Shown: positions 43,540 through 53,010, counted from the first letter of the stretch. The stretch: DNA of 64,000 bases from FEN-1219 sp963728995 (GCA_963728995.1 CAVSMD010000008.1:72747-136746), one strand, 5' to 3'. Notes: a model not told the origin generated them from the sequence alone. Made by a program: numbers and translations.

Positions 43540-45921
43540 TTAAGTTCTTATCGTCGCCCCGAGTTCACGCTCCAAGTGAAGCATGATCGAGCGCATGGTC
43601 TTATCGGCGTCCTCGTCGGTAAGCGTGCGTGAGACGTCCTGCAAAATCAAGCCTAACGCGATGCTTTTTCGTCTTGTATCTACGCCTTTGCCGCGGTATA
43701 CGTCGAAAACGACCACACGTTGCAACAGGTCGCCGGCGACGCGCCGCGCGATAGCCTCCAGCGCTTCAGCGGAGACCGTCTCGTCGACGACGACGGCGAG
43801 ATCGCGGCGAATGGCGGGAAACCGGGAGTAGTGCCGAAACGTCGGCACGCGCGCCACGAACGTCGCGTCCATGTGCAACGCAAAGAGCACGGCGGTCCGC
43901 TTCTTGTCGAGTCGCTCCGTCAGGTCCGGGTGCAGCGGCCCGATCCAGCCGATCGTATGGTCGTCGAGCGTGCGGATCCGGGCTGTTCGTCCCGGGCATA
44001 ACGCAGGGTGTGACGCCGCTTCGAAGCGAAATTCATTGGCCCGGCCCGTGAGTCGCAAGAGCGCCTCGACGTCACCCTTGACGTCGAAGAAATCGATCTC
44101 GGGCGCCGCGCTGTCCCAGTGCTCGGGCGCCCGTGCGCCGAGCGCGAGACCCGCCACCACGGTGGTCTGCTCCACCGCGGTGCCGGTCATCGAGAACTGG
44201 GGGCCGATCTCGAACAGCTTCACCCGCTGGCGCTGGTGGCTCAGGTTCAACCGGCCGACACCTATGAGGCCCGGCCACAGCGAGCGCCGCAGCACCGCCA
44301 TATCGCTGGCGATCGGGTTCGCGAGCTCGATCGGCTCCCCGCCGGGGTGTACCGCGGCATCGAACTCGGGATCGATGAAGCTATACGTGATGGCCTCCGT
44401 ATAGCCCCGCGCCACGAGCAGGTCGGCCACCCGGTCGCTCGGCACCGTGAGCTCGGTCGCCGCCCCGAGGCGCTCGATGGGCGCCCCCGGCGTCGACGGA
44501 ACTCGGTCGTAACCGACCATGCGTCCGACCTCTTCGATCAGGTCTTCCTCGATGGTTATGTCGAACCGAAACGATGGCGGAACGACCTGCCAGCCATCCT
44601 TGGCGGGCGTCACCCGCATGCCGAGCCGGGTCAAGAGGCTCACCACCTGCGCGTCGGGGACCTCGAGGCCGAGCATCGTCTGCAGGCGCTGACGCGCCAG
44701 CGCCACGGCCGATCGCTGGGGCAAATCACCGGTCCGCTCTTTGATCGTCAGCGGGCCTGCCTGTCCGCCGCTGATCTGCAGCAACAGCTCGGTCGCGTGC
44801 TCGATCGCGCGAGCCTGGCCGGCGGGATCCACGCCCCGCTCGAAGCGCAGTGACGCCTCGGTATGCAGGCCGAACCGGCGGGCTCGACCGGCGATAGCGG
44901 CGGGTGAGAAGAACGCGGCTTCGAGAAACACGTCCGTGGTTGCGTCGCCGACGGCCGTCGCCTCACTGCCCATGATCCCTGCCAGGCCCACGGGGCCGCG
45001 GTCATCGGCAATGACGAGCACGTCGGGCGCGAGCTCGACCGATCGCCCATCGAGCAACTTCAGCCGTTCGCCGCCTTTGGCGAAGCGCGCCCCGATGCGG
45101 CCCGTGAGCTTGCCGAGGTCATAGGCGTGCAATGGTTGCCCGAGCTCGAGCATGACGTAGTTCGTGACGTCGACGACGGCCTGAATCGGGCGCAACCCCG
45201 CGCGACGCAGTCGTTCACGCATCCAGAGAGGCGTTTTCGCCTGCGTCGACAGCCCCCGTATGACACGGCCGACGAAGCGTGGGCACGCCGCGCCTGCTTC
45301 GAGCCCTATCGAGAGCCGATCGTCGATTGCCGCCGCGATCGCGGGCGGTACGCGCTCCTTCAGCGATCGGCCTCGACGCGCCGCGAGCTCACGGGCGATG
45401 CCGAGCACGCTGAAGCAATCGCCGCGATTTGGCGTAACGTTGACCTCGAGCACGGCGTCGTCGAGCCGCAGGTAGCCCTCGATGGGCGCACCCACCGGGG
45501 CGTCGGCGTCGAGGACCAACAGGCCTTGGGTGTTGTCGTCCTGGAGGCCGAGCTCCCGGGCCGAGCAGAGCATGCCGTGCGACTTCACGCCGCGCAGCTC
45601 CGCGGCGCCGATCGCCTTCCCGCCGGGGAGCGTCGCCCCCACCCGCGCGAATGCCGCCTTGATGCCTGCCGCGACATTGGGCGCGCCGCAGACGACTTGC
45701 AGCTGGCCGGCGCCGTCGGCCACGACGCAGATCGAAAGGCGATCGGCATTCGGATGCTGCGCGACGCTCAGCACTTCCGCGACCACGATGCGTTCGAGAG
45801 GGCCGGCCACGGGGTCCACGGCCTCGACTTCGAGCCCCGACGTGGTCAGGTCGGCCGCCACCGCTGCGGCACTGCCCTCGAGCTCGACCCAATCGCGCAA
45901 CCAATCGAGATTCACACGCAT
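43540..45921 (-). CDS. pheT: Phenylalanine-tRNA ligase beta subunit
   Basis: 793 residues. It partners PheS in charging tRNA-Phe and edits misacylated Tyr. Visible domains in order: N-terminal tRNA-binding fold (about 40-150), B3/B4 editing domain with VTNYVMLELGQPLHAYD, B5 domain, catalytic-like core and a C-terminal anticodon-binding FDX-ACB domain (about 700-793). The reading frame is intact, unlike its partner gene. It starts 9 bp after the pheS stop. Confidence 0.97.
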   Translation of the reverse strand: MRVNLDWLRDWVELEGSAAAVAADLTTSGLEVEAVDPVAGPLERIVVAEVLSVAQHPNADRLSICVVADGAGQLQVVCGAPNVAAGIKAAFARVGATLPGGKAIGAAELRGVKSHGMLCSARELGLQDDNTQGLLVLDADAPVGAPIEGYLRLDDAVLEVNVTPNRGDCFSVLGIARELAARRGRSLKERVPPAIAAAIDDRLSIGLEAGAACPRFVGRVIRGLSTQAKTPLWMRERLRRAGLRPIQAVVDVTNYVMLELGQPLHAYDLGKLTGRIGARFAKGGERLKLLDGRSVELAPDVLVIADDRGPVGLAGIMGSEATAVGDATTDVFLEAAFFSPAAIAGRARRFGLHTEASLRFERGVDPAGQARAIEHATELLLQISGGQAGPLTIKERTGDLPQRSAVALARQRLQTMLGLEVPDAQVVSLLTRLGMRVTPAKDGWQVVPPSFRFDITIEEDLIEEVGRMVGYDRVPSTPGAPIERLGAATELTVPSDRVADLLVARGYTEAITYSFIDPEFDAAVHPGGEPIELANPIASDMAVLRRSLWPGLIGVGRLNLSHQRQRVKLFEIGPQFSMTGTAVEQTTVVAGLALGARAPEHWDSAAPEIDFFDVKGDVEALLRLTGRANEFRFEAASHPALCPGRTARIRTLDDHTIGWIGPLHPDLTERLDKKRTAVLFALHMDATFVARVPTFRHYSRFPAIRRDLAVVVDETVSAEALEAIARRVAGDLLQRVVVFDVYRGKGVDTRRKSIALGLILQDVSRTLTDEDADKTMRSIMLHLERELGATIRT

Positions 45922-45930
45922 GACGAGGAC

Positions 45931-46915
45931 TCAGCCGAATTGCTCGAGAAACCGCAGATCGTTCTCGAAGAACGCCCGCAGGTCATCCACGCCATAGCGC
46001 AGCATCGTGAGGCGCTCCACGCCCATGCCGAACGCGTACCCGGTAAACGTCGTTGGATCGATGCCGGCATTGCGGAGCACGTTCGGATGCACCATGCCGC
46101 AGCCGAGAATCTCCAGCCAGCGGCCGGACTCGGCCAGCACGTCGACCTCCGCCGACGGCTCGGTGAACGGGAAGTACGACGGTCGAAAGCGCAGTTGAAC
46201 GTCACGCTCGAAGAACTTGGAAACGAAGTCGTACAGCAGTGCCTTCAGGTTTGCGAAGCTGACCTGGCGGACCGATCGCGAGCCCTTCGACCTGCGTGAA
46301 CATCGGCGTGTGCGTGAGATCGGAGTCGCGCCGATACACGCGGCCCGGTGCAATCAGTCGGATCGGTGCGCCATGCTCGCGCAAAGCGCGTATCTGCACG
46401 GGTGAGGTGTGCGTGCGCAGCAGCAATCCCGAGCGCAGGTAGAACGTATCGTGCATCGCCCGCGCGGGATGATCGTCGGGGATGTTCAGCGCCGTGAAAT
46501 TGTGGAAGTCGTCCTCGACCTCGGGTCCGGTGTGCACGTCGAACCCCGCGTGCGCCAAGATCGCGACCATGCGCCGCAGCGTGCGCGTGACGGGGTGCAG
46601 GCGACCCGGAGCTTCGCCTCGTCCCGGCAACGAGACGTCCAACGCATCCGCGGCGAGCTGCTGGGCTACCCGGCGCGTTTCGAGCGCCGCGCGACGCGCG
46701 GCGATGGCAGCCGCCAGCGTCGCCTTCGCGTCGTTGACGGCTTTGCCCGCGATCGGGATTTGCTCCGGCGGCAGCTTGCCGAGCTCGCGCAGCTGCGCCG
46801 TGAACAGGCCCTTCTTGCCCAGAAACTGCACGCGGACCGCATCGAGCGCGGCCAAGTCCTCGGCCGCGCGAACGGCTGCCTCGGCCTGACCCAGCAGCTC
46901 CGCGATGCCGGTCAC
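45931..46915 (-). CDS. pheS: Phenylalanine-tRNA ligase alpha subunit, one apparent frameshift
   Basis: The first frame runs from a GTG at 46915 (VTGIAELLGQAEAAVRAAED) through DSDLTHTPMFTQVEGLAIG. It then leaves the family sequence near 46270. The next frame resumes at RQVSFANLKALLYDF and continues with FRPSYFPFTEPSAEVDV and GMGVERLTMLRYGVDDLR to the stop at 45931. Removing one C in GGTCCGCC restores 327 residues, the normal length. pheS is essential, so a sequence error is likelier than a true mutation. The region is 25 bp after rplT. Confidence 0.93.
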
Positions 46916-46940
46916 CGCGTTGTTCCCATCGACGGGGGCT

Positions 46941-47303
46941 TTAGGCGCCTGCGAGGGCCTCTTTCGCGGCCGCCGCGATGGCCGCAAAGCCATCTTGGTC
47001 ATGGACCGCGATGTCCGCGAGGACCTTGCGATCCACCTCGATTTCGGCGAGCGCCAAGCCGTTGATCAGGCGGCTGTACGACAAGCCATTGGCTCGGGCC
47101 GCCGCGTTGATGCGGGTGATCCACAGTGCGCGAAACTCGCGCTTACGCACCCGTCGATCGCGAAATGCATATTGGCCTGCTTTGATGACCGCCTGTTTTG
47201 CCGCCCGGAAGACCTTGCGGCGAGCGTTGTAGTAGCCCTTGGCTTGACCCAGGATCTTGCGGTGCCGAGCCTTGGCCGTAACGCCGCGTTTTACTCTGGC
47301 CAT
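46941..47303 (-). CDS. rplT: 50S ribosomal protein L20
   Basis: 120 residues. It binds 23S rRNA early in 50S assembly. ARVKRGVTAKARHRKILGQA and GYYNARRKVFRAAKQAVIKA are family sequences, as is LWITRINAAARANGLSYSR. In other bacteria L20 also represses its own operon. A 5-bp stem with a 4-nt loop (47311-47324) lies in the last codons of rpmI, immediately before this gene; its role is unproven. Confidence 0.99.
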   Translation of the reverse strand: MARVKRGVTAKARHRKILGQAKGYYNARRKVFRAAKQAVIKAGQYAFRDRRVRKREFRALWITRINAAARANGLSYSRLINGLALAEIEVDRKVLADIAVHDQDGFAAIAAAAKEALAGA

Positions 47304-47507
47304 TTACGGTCTCCCGTAGGGGAGCAACCGCCGCAGGCCCTCGACGTCCGAGTCGGCGACCTGCATCGGTCGGCCCAGCTGACGTTTCCGTTTCGGCGAT
47401 TTCTTGGTCAGGATGTGGCGCATATGGGAATGGCCGGATTTGAATCCACCATTACCCTTCGCGCGGAAACGCTTCGCAGCGCCGCGCTTCGTCTTCAGCT
47501 TCGGCAT
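47304..47507 (-). CDS. rpmI: 50S ribosomal protein L35
   Basis: 67 residues from the ATG at 47507; an open extension to 47600 is not part of the protein. MPKLKTKRGAAKRFRAKGNG and HILTKKSPKRKRQL are the family signatures. It abuts rplT with no gap and follows infC, the conserved order. A ribosome-binding site GAGGAGAAAG lies before the ATG. Confidence 0.98.
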   Translation of the reverse strand: MPKLKTKRGAAKRFRAKGNGGFKSGHSHMRHILTKKSPKRKRQLGRPMQVADSDVEGLRRLLPYGRP

Positions 47508-47624
47508 GACTTTCTCCTCGATGTTTAGCCCGTTCCAGTGTTGCCTCGACTGGGCGGGCGGCCGACGCCCGGCGCGCGTTCGCGCGCTACTCGTCGGCAC
47601 TTGTTTGTTTGACGACGGGGATCG

Positions 47625-48143
47625 TCAGCGCTTGCGCGGACCGATCACCATCACCATTTGCCGCCCTTCCATGAGCGGCTGTTGTTCCACGGCACCGTAG
47701 CTTTCCAGGTCTTGTTGCACGCGCTTCAGCAGCGCGACGCCGATTTCCTGGTGCACCATCTCTCGTCCGCGGAACCTGAGCGTCACCTTGGCCTTGTCGC
47801 CTTGGCCCAAGAACTTGATGAGGCTGCGAAGCTTGACCTGGTAGTCACCCTCTTCCGTGCCGGGCCGGAACTTCACTTCCTTGACCTGAATCTGTTTCTG
47901 CTTCCGCCGGGCGGACTGTGCCTTCTTGTTCTGCTCGAACACGAACTTGCCGTAGTCCATGATCCTGCAGACAGGAGGCTCAGCGCCGGGGGCGACTTCC
48001 ACGAGATCCAGGCCGGCACTCTCGGCGCTACGAAGCGCGTCCTGAACCGCCATGATTCCAACTTGCTCGCCGCTCGAGCCAATGACGCGAACTTGCGGAG
48101 AGTTGATCTCCGCGTTGCGTCTCACGCGCTTACCTTGGACGAT
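47625..48143 (-). CDS. infC: Translation initiation factor IF-3 (probable AUC start)
   Basis: 172 residues if the start is the ATC at 48143, or 166 from a GTG at 48125. IF-3 keeps 30S subunits free and checks the initiator tRNA and start codon. VEVAPGAEPPVCRIMDYGKF and EVKFRPGTEEGDYQVKLR are signature sequences. The ATC is preceded by GAGGAG (48155-48150) with 6 nt between, whereas the GTG has no such site. IF-3 genes commonly use AUU or AUC starts that make their translation self-limiting, which supports the ATC. thrS, often adjacent, is absent. Confidence 0.95.
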   Translation of the reverse strand: MVQGKRVRRNAEINSPQVRVIGSSGEQVGIMAVQDALRSAESAGLDLVEVAPGAEPPVCRIMDYGKFVFEQNKKAQSARRKQKQIQVKEVKFRPGTEEGDYQVKLRSLIKFLGQGDKAKVTLRFRGREMVHQEIGVALLKRVQQDLESYGAVEQQPLMEGRQMVMVIGPRKR

Positions 48144-48187
48144 TCTTCGCTCCTCAGTTGGCTAAAAACATCGGCCGCGGCTTGCAC

Positions 48188-48236
48188 GTGATCTGCGCTG
48201 CAGATCACCGACATGCTCGCCAACGGCCGGCCGTTG
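48188..48236 (-). promoter_or_regulatory. Hairpin-rich leader of the infC operon
   Basis: Two perfect inverted repeats lie in the leader upstream of infC. One is a 16-nt palindrome at 48221-48236 (CAACGGCCGGCCGTTG). The other is a 9-bp stem with a 3-nt loop at 48188-48208 (GTGATCTGC and GCAGATCAC). No T-run follows directly, so neither is a simple terminator. They could bind L20 or IF-3, or pause ribosomes. They are the most structured part of the 186-bp gap between infC and the metallopeptidase gene. Confidence 0.5.
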
Positions 48237-48287
48237 TCATTTTCGCCGGGGTAACCGAACTTCCGCCCGCCCCCAGGACGAACGCGC

Positions 48288-48316
48288 ATTGTACGGGCAC
48301 GCATTACGCCGCACAA
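48288..48316 (-). promoter_or_regulatory. Probable promoter of infC-rpmI-rplT-pheST-ihfA
   Basis: On the minus strand TTGTGC (48316-48311) and TACAAT (48293-48288) are separated by 17 bp. The -10 matches consensus at five of six positions. Transcription would begin near 48281, giving a leader of about 138 nt that contains the two inverted repeats. Confidence 0.5.
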
Positions 48317-48329
48317 GGCGGGCCGCACT

Positions 48330-49061
48330 CTAAAGGCCTTTAGTTTCAGACAGTTCTGCGCCGTCGGCGACGGTCTGTCCTCGCAGGCCGTACAGGCGCT
48401 GCAGCTGAGCGAGGTCGCCCGCCGAGACGCCGGCGGTGGAGGCGATGTCGCCGCGATTGCGCAGCTGTCGGCGGTAGCGGGCAAAGAACTCCGGAATGTC
48501 CCCGCCGTAGCCGAAGAAGTACATGACGTCGTCGAAGGCGTCCGTGTGCCGCAGCCCGAGGGCGTGGCCGAGCTCGTGGACGCAGGTGAGGTATACGATG
48601 GTGTCGCGAAACAGCGCGTCGGCCGCGGCGCGCGCGGCGATCTCCGGTCCCAGGGCCCCGGTGTCCGGCCGAACGAACACGGCGGCGCCACGTCTGCCAT
48701 CGACCTCGATCGGCACCATCTCGCCGTATTGCCCACCCCCCGGAGGGGCCCAGTAGAGACGCACGAGTGCGTCGTCTTCGCTCTTGGCGCGCACGAAGAT
48801 CAAGGCCCCCTCGGCGGCGCGCTGCCACGCTTTGAGCGCCCATTCGGCGAGATCGGCATCTCCCGCCCGGTACGCCGAGCCGGGCTCCGCCGGTCCGATG
48901 AAATACGTGACCTGGCCGCCGGCCGGAAGCGGGCCCAGCGGACCGAGCTCCTGGGCACCGAGCGGCGCCGCCGCGAGGGTGCCCCATAACAGTACTGCAC
49001 CCCACCCGGCTCGCGCGCGCCCGGTGGTGCGCGGCGCATTTTGACGGTAGATCGTGAGCAC
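48330..49061 (-). CDS. Secreted matrixin-like zinc metallopeptidase
   Basis: 243 residues from the GTG at 49061, which follows AGGAGG by 4 nt; a start at 49103 would overlap the GNAT gene. A signal peptide ends after LLWGTLAAAPLGAQ. The metzincin motif VHELGHALGLRH (about 161-172) provides three zinc histidines and a catalytic Glu, followed by a Met-turn DDVMYFFGYGG. This suits family M10-like peptidases, probably acting in the periplasm or outside. Substrate unknown. It is 8 bp downstream of the GNAT gene and likely cotranscribed. Confidence 0.85.
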   Translation of the reverse strand: MLTIYRQNAPRTTGRARAGWGAVLLWGTLAAAPLGAQELGPLGPLPAGGQVTYFIGPAEPGSAYRAGDADLAEWALKAWQRAAEGALIFVRAKSEDDALVRLYWAPPGGGQYGEMVPIEVDGRRGAAVFVRPDTGALGPEIAARAAADALFRDTIVYLTCVHELGHALGLRHTDAFDDVMYFFGYGGDIPEFFARYRRQLRNRGDIASTAGVSAGDLAQLQRLYGLRGQTVADGAELSETKGL

Positions 49062-49069
49062 CCGGCCTC

Positions 49070-49885
49070 CTACGGCTTGGCCGCGAAATTCCAGCGTGAG
49101 CATACCTGCTCGAAGCCGGCACGGCGGATGTTCGCGAGGGATGGATTTGGCTCGCCGGCGATGCTCTCACCGGTCTCCGTGGCGAGCACCGTGCACCCTG
49201 CGGCCGCTGCAGCCGCGATGCGGGCGGCGAGCAGCGCCGTTTGCGCACCGCGACGGCGATACTCCGGCAGCGTTGCGCCGACTCCAAGCCATGCGGTGTG
49301 GTCCTGCACGAACACCGATCCGGTCGCCGCAATCCGCCCGTCGACTTCGGCGATCAGCACGCGCCAACCGGGCCGCCCCACCAGCCTCGCGAACCACTCG
49401 CCCAGCGACGACGGAAGCCCGAACGCCGTCGTTGCGGTTCGTGCGACTTCGGCGGCGTCTTGCGCAGCAGCTTCGCGGATACGTAAGGTCGACGGTGGCT
49501 GCGGCGACACGGGCTCGGGTCCACGAAGGAATTTCGCCCAGGTTCGTCGGGCCGCGAGCTTGAGTCCCCGCGCCGCGATCCACGCCGCCAACTCGGTGGG
49601 GCGCGCTGTGGGTGTGAGATGCAGCCAAAAATCCGTGACGCCGGCTCCGCGGAACACGTCGATGGCCTCATCGAGCTGCGCTTCGGTCGCAGGCGCGTGG
49701 GCGCCGAGGCCGATGACGCGATTGAAATAGCTCACCGGAACGCGCGGCGCGATCAGCACGGTCGCGGAGCCGACGCGTGCGCTTCGCAGGTCGAGCTGCG
49801 CGGGTGCCGCCGCGTACAGGTCCCGTGCCGCTACCGCTTCGACGTCGTCGGCAAGGTCGATCGCGTCGCTCGAGGTGGGATCCAT
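49070..49885 (-). CDS. GNAT-family N-acetyltransferase
   Basis: 271 residues from the ATG at 49885; a longer frame to 49987 would run into tRNA-Val. The acetyl-CoA site is GATLPEYRRRGAQTALLAAR, a standard motif A with the R/Q-x-x-G-x-A/G pattern. LAEVDGRIAATGSVFVQDHT-like strands (IAEVDGRIAATGSVFV) precede it. The first 130 residues may form a second, degenerate GNAT fold, as in tandem proteins. The acceptor substrate is unknown. Confidence 0.85.
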   Translation of the reverse strand: MDPTSSDAIDLADDVEAVAARDLYAAAPAQLDLRSARVGSATVLIAPRVPVSYFNRVIGLGAHAPATEAQLDEAIDVFRGAGVTDFWLHLTPTARPTELAAWIAARGLKLAARRTWAKFLRGPEPVSPQPPSTLRIREAAAQDAAEVARTATTAFGLPSSLGEWFARLVGRPGWRVLIAEVDGRIAATGSVFVQDHTAWLGVGATLPEYRRRGAQTALLAARIAAAAAAGCTVLATETGESIAGEPNPSLANIRRAGFEQVCSRWNFAAKP

Positions 49886-49942
49886 GACTACGAACCCTGG
49901 GTCAGCCTTGCTCGCCGGCGATCGCAGAGATGAATGCCAAGT

Positions 49943-50017
49943 TGGTAGGCGCGAGTGGGATCGAACCACCGACCCCCACCATGTCAAGGTGGTGCTCTAC
50001 CACTGAGCTACGCGCCT
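49943..50017 (-). tRNA. tRNA-Val (anticodon GAC)
   Basis: 75 nt on the minus strand, beginning AGGCGCGTAGCTCAGTGG. The acceptor stem AGGCGCG pairs with CGCGCCT, and A73-CCA is encoded. The anticodon loop TTGACAT between CACC and GGTG gives GAC. The T-loop TTCGATC is present. Confidence 0.97.
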
Positions 50018-50068
50018 AGGTCGTCAAGGGGCGCCACCATACCTATATCCGCGCCCGTTTCTCAAGCC

Positions 50069-50926
50069 CTAGTTTGTCGGCAGACCGCTCGCGCCGAGCC
50101 CGTGGCCGGCCCGCTTGAGCCCCAACAAATACAGCGTGTCGAGTAAGTCGTAGCAGAGCACCAGCTCGCGCCTGTCCGGAACCCAAGCAGCTTCGGCTTT
50201 GCCGCAACGGCGGACCACGAGAGTCATCGGCCGAGCCAGCACGAATCGCTCGTGGAGGCGCTCAACGATGAGCTCGAGCAGGCGCTGCGACTTGAGCTCG
50301 GCGGCGATGCGTGCGGACACGCGAGTCGGCGCCGGCTCGTAGAGCACCTCGATCGGCGCGCCGGGTGGATCCCCGGGTCGCCGGCCGTAGGTGTCGAGCA
50401 GCCAGGTAATCGCGCGCTCGGCCTGGGTGTATTCCGCCTTGCAGCCCGCCGCCCGTCGCTCCGGCAGGCCTGCCGCGGTCGGCACCGAGGCGAAGGTCTG
50501 GGGGTCGCTGCCATAGAGCAAGCAGGCGACCTGATAGAACCGCTGAATGCTGAGCGCGTGGGTGCCCCAGTACGGCACGTCGGCGCTCACCGTCGCGCCC
50601 ACCTGCCACGAAGCGGCGAACGCATCGGCGGCCGCCAGCAGTGAGCGCAACGCACGGTCGTTGAGCGCGGGGTCGAGCGGTGCTTCGCGCAGCAGCGCAA
50701 GCGTCGCGATGTAGTCGGCCGCGTTTTCCTCGGGCCCAAGAATCGGCACATCCTTCTCGGCAATCAGAAAGTGTCCGATTTCGTGGAGCACCAGGAACTC
50801 GACATTGCCGACCGTGAATTCGATCGCGCTGCGTGCAGCGTCGTCTTGGCCGAGCGCCGGGGGGCTCGCCGCCAGCAGCCCCGACAGGGCCGCGGCGCAG
50901 ATTCCCGCGAGCCGCAGCACGGTCAC
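50069..50926 (-). CDS. DUF4344-type putative secreted metallopeptidase
   Basis: 285 residues. A signal peptide (LAGICAAALSGLLAASPPALG) precedes the mature protein. The zinc motif HEIGH is at 48-52, and EENAADYIATLALL (66-79) could give the third ligand. This HExxH plus E-E-x-x-x-D layout is that of the DUF4344 family of predicted metallopeptidases. Substrate unknown. It is on the minus strand 31 bp downstream of uvrB. Confidence 0.82.
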   Translation of the reverse strand: MTVLRLAGICAAALSGLLAASPPALGQDDAARSAIEFTVGNVEFLVLHEIGHFLIAEKDVPILGPEENAADYIATLALLREAPLDPALNDRALRSLLAAADAFAASWQVGATVSADVPYWGTHALSIQRFYQVACLLYGSDPQTFASVPTAAGLPERRAAGCKAEYTQAERAITWLLDTYGRRPGDPPGAPIEVLYEPAPTRVSARIAAELKSQRLLELIVERLHERFVLARPMTLVVRRCGKAEAAWVPDRRELVLCYDLLDTLYLLGLKRAGHGLGASGLPTN

Positions 50927-50957
50927 GGTTCGCAGCGGGTATTGCCGCTAGCAACGG

Positions 50958-52992
50958 TCATGCCGGTTCGACTGCGCGCGGCGGCATGCCCACGCTCCGC
51001 TGCCGAAGCTCGTTGATCTCGTCGCGCAGCTGTGCGGCTTGCTCGAACTCGAGATCGCGCGCGTGTTGGTACATTTTCTTCTCGAGCTGTTGAACTCGAG
51101 CAAGGATCTGCTCGGGTGAGAGACGCTCGTAACGCACCTGCTCCCGATCCCGGCGTCTGCGGTCCCCTCTGCCGCCGCGGGGCGAGGCGCGCGCACCTTC
51201 CATGACGTCCTGGACGGCCTTGCGAATCGAACGGGGCTCGATACCGTGCTCGCGGTTGAACTCGAGCTGCCTGACGCGGCGCCGATTGGTCTCGTCGATG
51301 GCGCGCTGCATCGAGCCCGTGGTTCGGTCGGCATACAGGATCGCCGTGCCGCGAATGTTGCGCGCCGCCCGGCCGACCGTCTGGATCAACGAGCCCTCGG
51401 ACCGCAGGAAGCCTTCCTTGTCCGCATCGAACACCGCCACCAGCGACACCTCGGGCAGGTCGAGGCCTTCGCGCAGAAGATTGATGCCGACCAGCACGTC
51501 GAACTCACCGAGCCGCAGGTCCCGCACGATCTCCATGCGCTCGACTGTCTCCACGTCGGCGTGCAGATAACGGACACGGACCCCGTGCTCCTGCAGGTAG
51601 TCCGTCAGGTCCTCGGCCATGCGCTTCGTCAGCGTGGTAATCAGCACGCGCTCGCTGAGCGCGACGCGCGCGTTGATCTCGGAAAGCACGTCGTCCACTT
51701 GCGTGCCGGCGGGCCGCACCTCGATCTCGGGGTCGACGAGGCCCGTGGGACGCACGACCTGCTCCACGATCTGATCGGAGTGGGCGCGCTCGTACGGGCC
51801 CGGCGTCGCCGAAACGAAGACCGTCTGCGGGGCGATCTGCTCGTATTCCTCGAACGACAGGGGACGATTGTCGAGCGCCGACGGGAGCCGGAAGCCGTAC
51901 TCGACGAGGGTCTCTTTGCGCGAGCGGTCTCCTTTATACATGCCGCCGATCTGCGGAATCGTGACGTGGCTTTCGTCGACGAATAGCATGCGCATCGTCG
52001 GGCAAGTAGTCGAACAGGCACGGCGGCGGCTCGCCCGGTGCTCGCCCGGACAAATAGCGCGAGTAGTTCTCGATGCCGTTGCAGTAGCCGACCTCGAGAA
52101 TCATCTCGAGATCGAAGCGAGTCCGCTGCTCGAGGCGCTGGGCCTCGACGAGCTTGTTGGCGTCGCGCAGGCGATTCAACTGCTCCGCTAGATCCACGCG
52201 AATCTGCTCGACGGATGCGAGCAAGGTCTCGCGCGGCGTCACGTAATGCGTCTTCGGATAGATCGTGGCGCGCGGAATCTTCTGCGTCACCTCCCCGGTC
52301 AGCGGATCGAAGAAGCTGATCTGCTCGATCTCGTCGTCGAACAGCTCGACGCGCACGGCTTCCTTCTCCGACTCGGCCGGAAAGATGTCGATGACGTCGC
52401 CCCGGACCCGATACGTGCCGCGGGCAAGATCGAGCGGGTTGCGCGCGTACTGAAGCTCCGTGAGACGCCGCAGCAGGCTCCGCTGATCGAGCTTGGCGCC
52501 ACGGACGAGATGCAGCACCATGCCGTGATACGCGGCCGGGTCGCCGAGGCCGTAGATCGCCGACACCGTGGCGACGATCACGACGTCGCGGCGCTCGAGC
52601 AACGCCTTCGTCGCCGACAATCGCATCTGCTCGATGTGGTTGTTGATCGACGCGTCCTTCTCGATGTAGGTGTCGCTCGAGGGGACGTAGGCCTCGGGCT
52701 GGTAGTAGTCGTAGTACGAGACGAAATATTCCACGGCGTTTCGCGGAAAGAACTCGCGCATCTCGCCGTACAGTTGCGCCGCCAGCGTCTTGTTATGCGC
52801 GAGGATCAGGGTCGGCCGCTGCAACGTGTCGATGACGTTGGCCATCGTGAACGTCTTGCCGGAGCCCGTGACTCCGAGCAGGGTCTGCTTGGCGAGGCCG
52901 CTGGCGATGCCTTCCACGAGCCGCGCGATCGCCTGCGGCTGATCCCCCGCAGGCGGATACTCGGCGACGAGCTCGAAGGGTCGGTCGGTCAT
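50958..52992 (-). CDS. uvrB: Excinuclease ABC subunit B, one apparent frameshift
   Basis: UvrB verifies DNA damage and loads UvrC in nucleotide excision repair. The first frame (from ATG 52992) has the Walker A motif GVTGSGKTF and the beta-hairpin region YYDYYQPEAYVPSSDTYIEK, and runs to FDYLPDDA. One surplus base near 51990 then shifts the frame. The next frame resumes at LFVDESHVTIPQIGGMYKGD and continues through GLDLPEVSLVAVFDADKEG to the C-terminal UVR motif, KKMYQHARDLEFEQAAQLRD. Removing that base gives 677 residues, the normal length. The defect may be a sequence error. Confidence 0.93.
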
Positions 52993-53010
52993 CGGTCGTT
53001 TAGGACGAGG

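Noticed and set aside
46916..46940. pheM-like attenuator before pheS
   Set aside because: Only 25 bp separate rplT and the pheS start; no leader frame or terminator is possible.
47311..47324. Hairpin in the last codons of rpmI as a terminator
   Set aside because: Five base pairs only and no T-run; essential rplT follows immediately.
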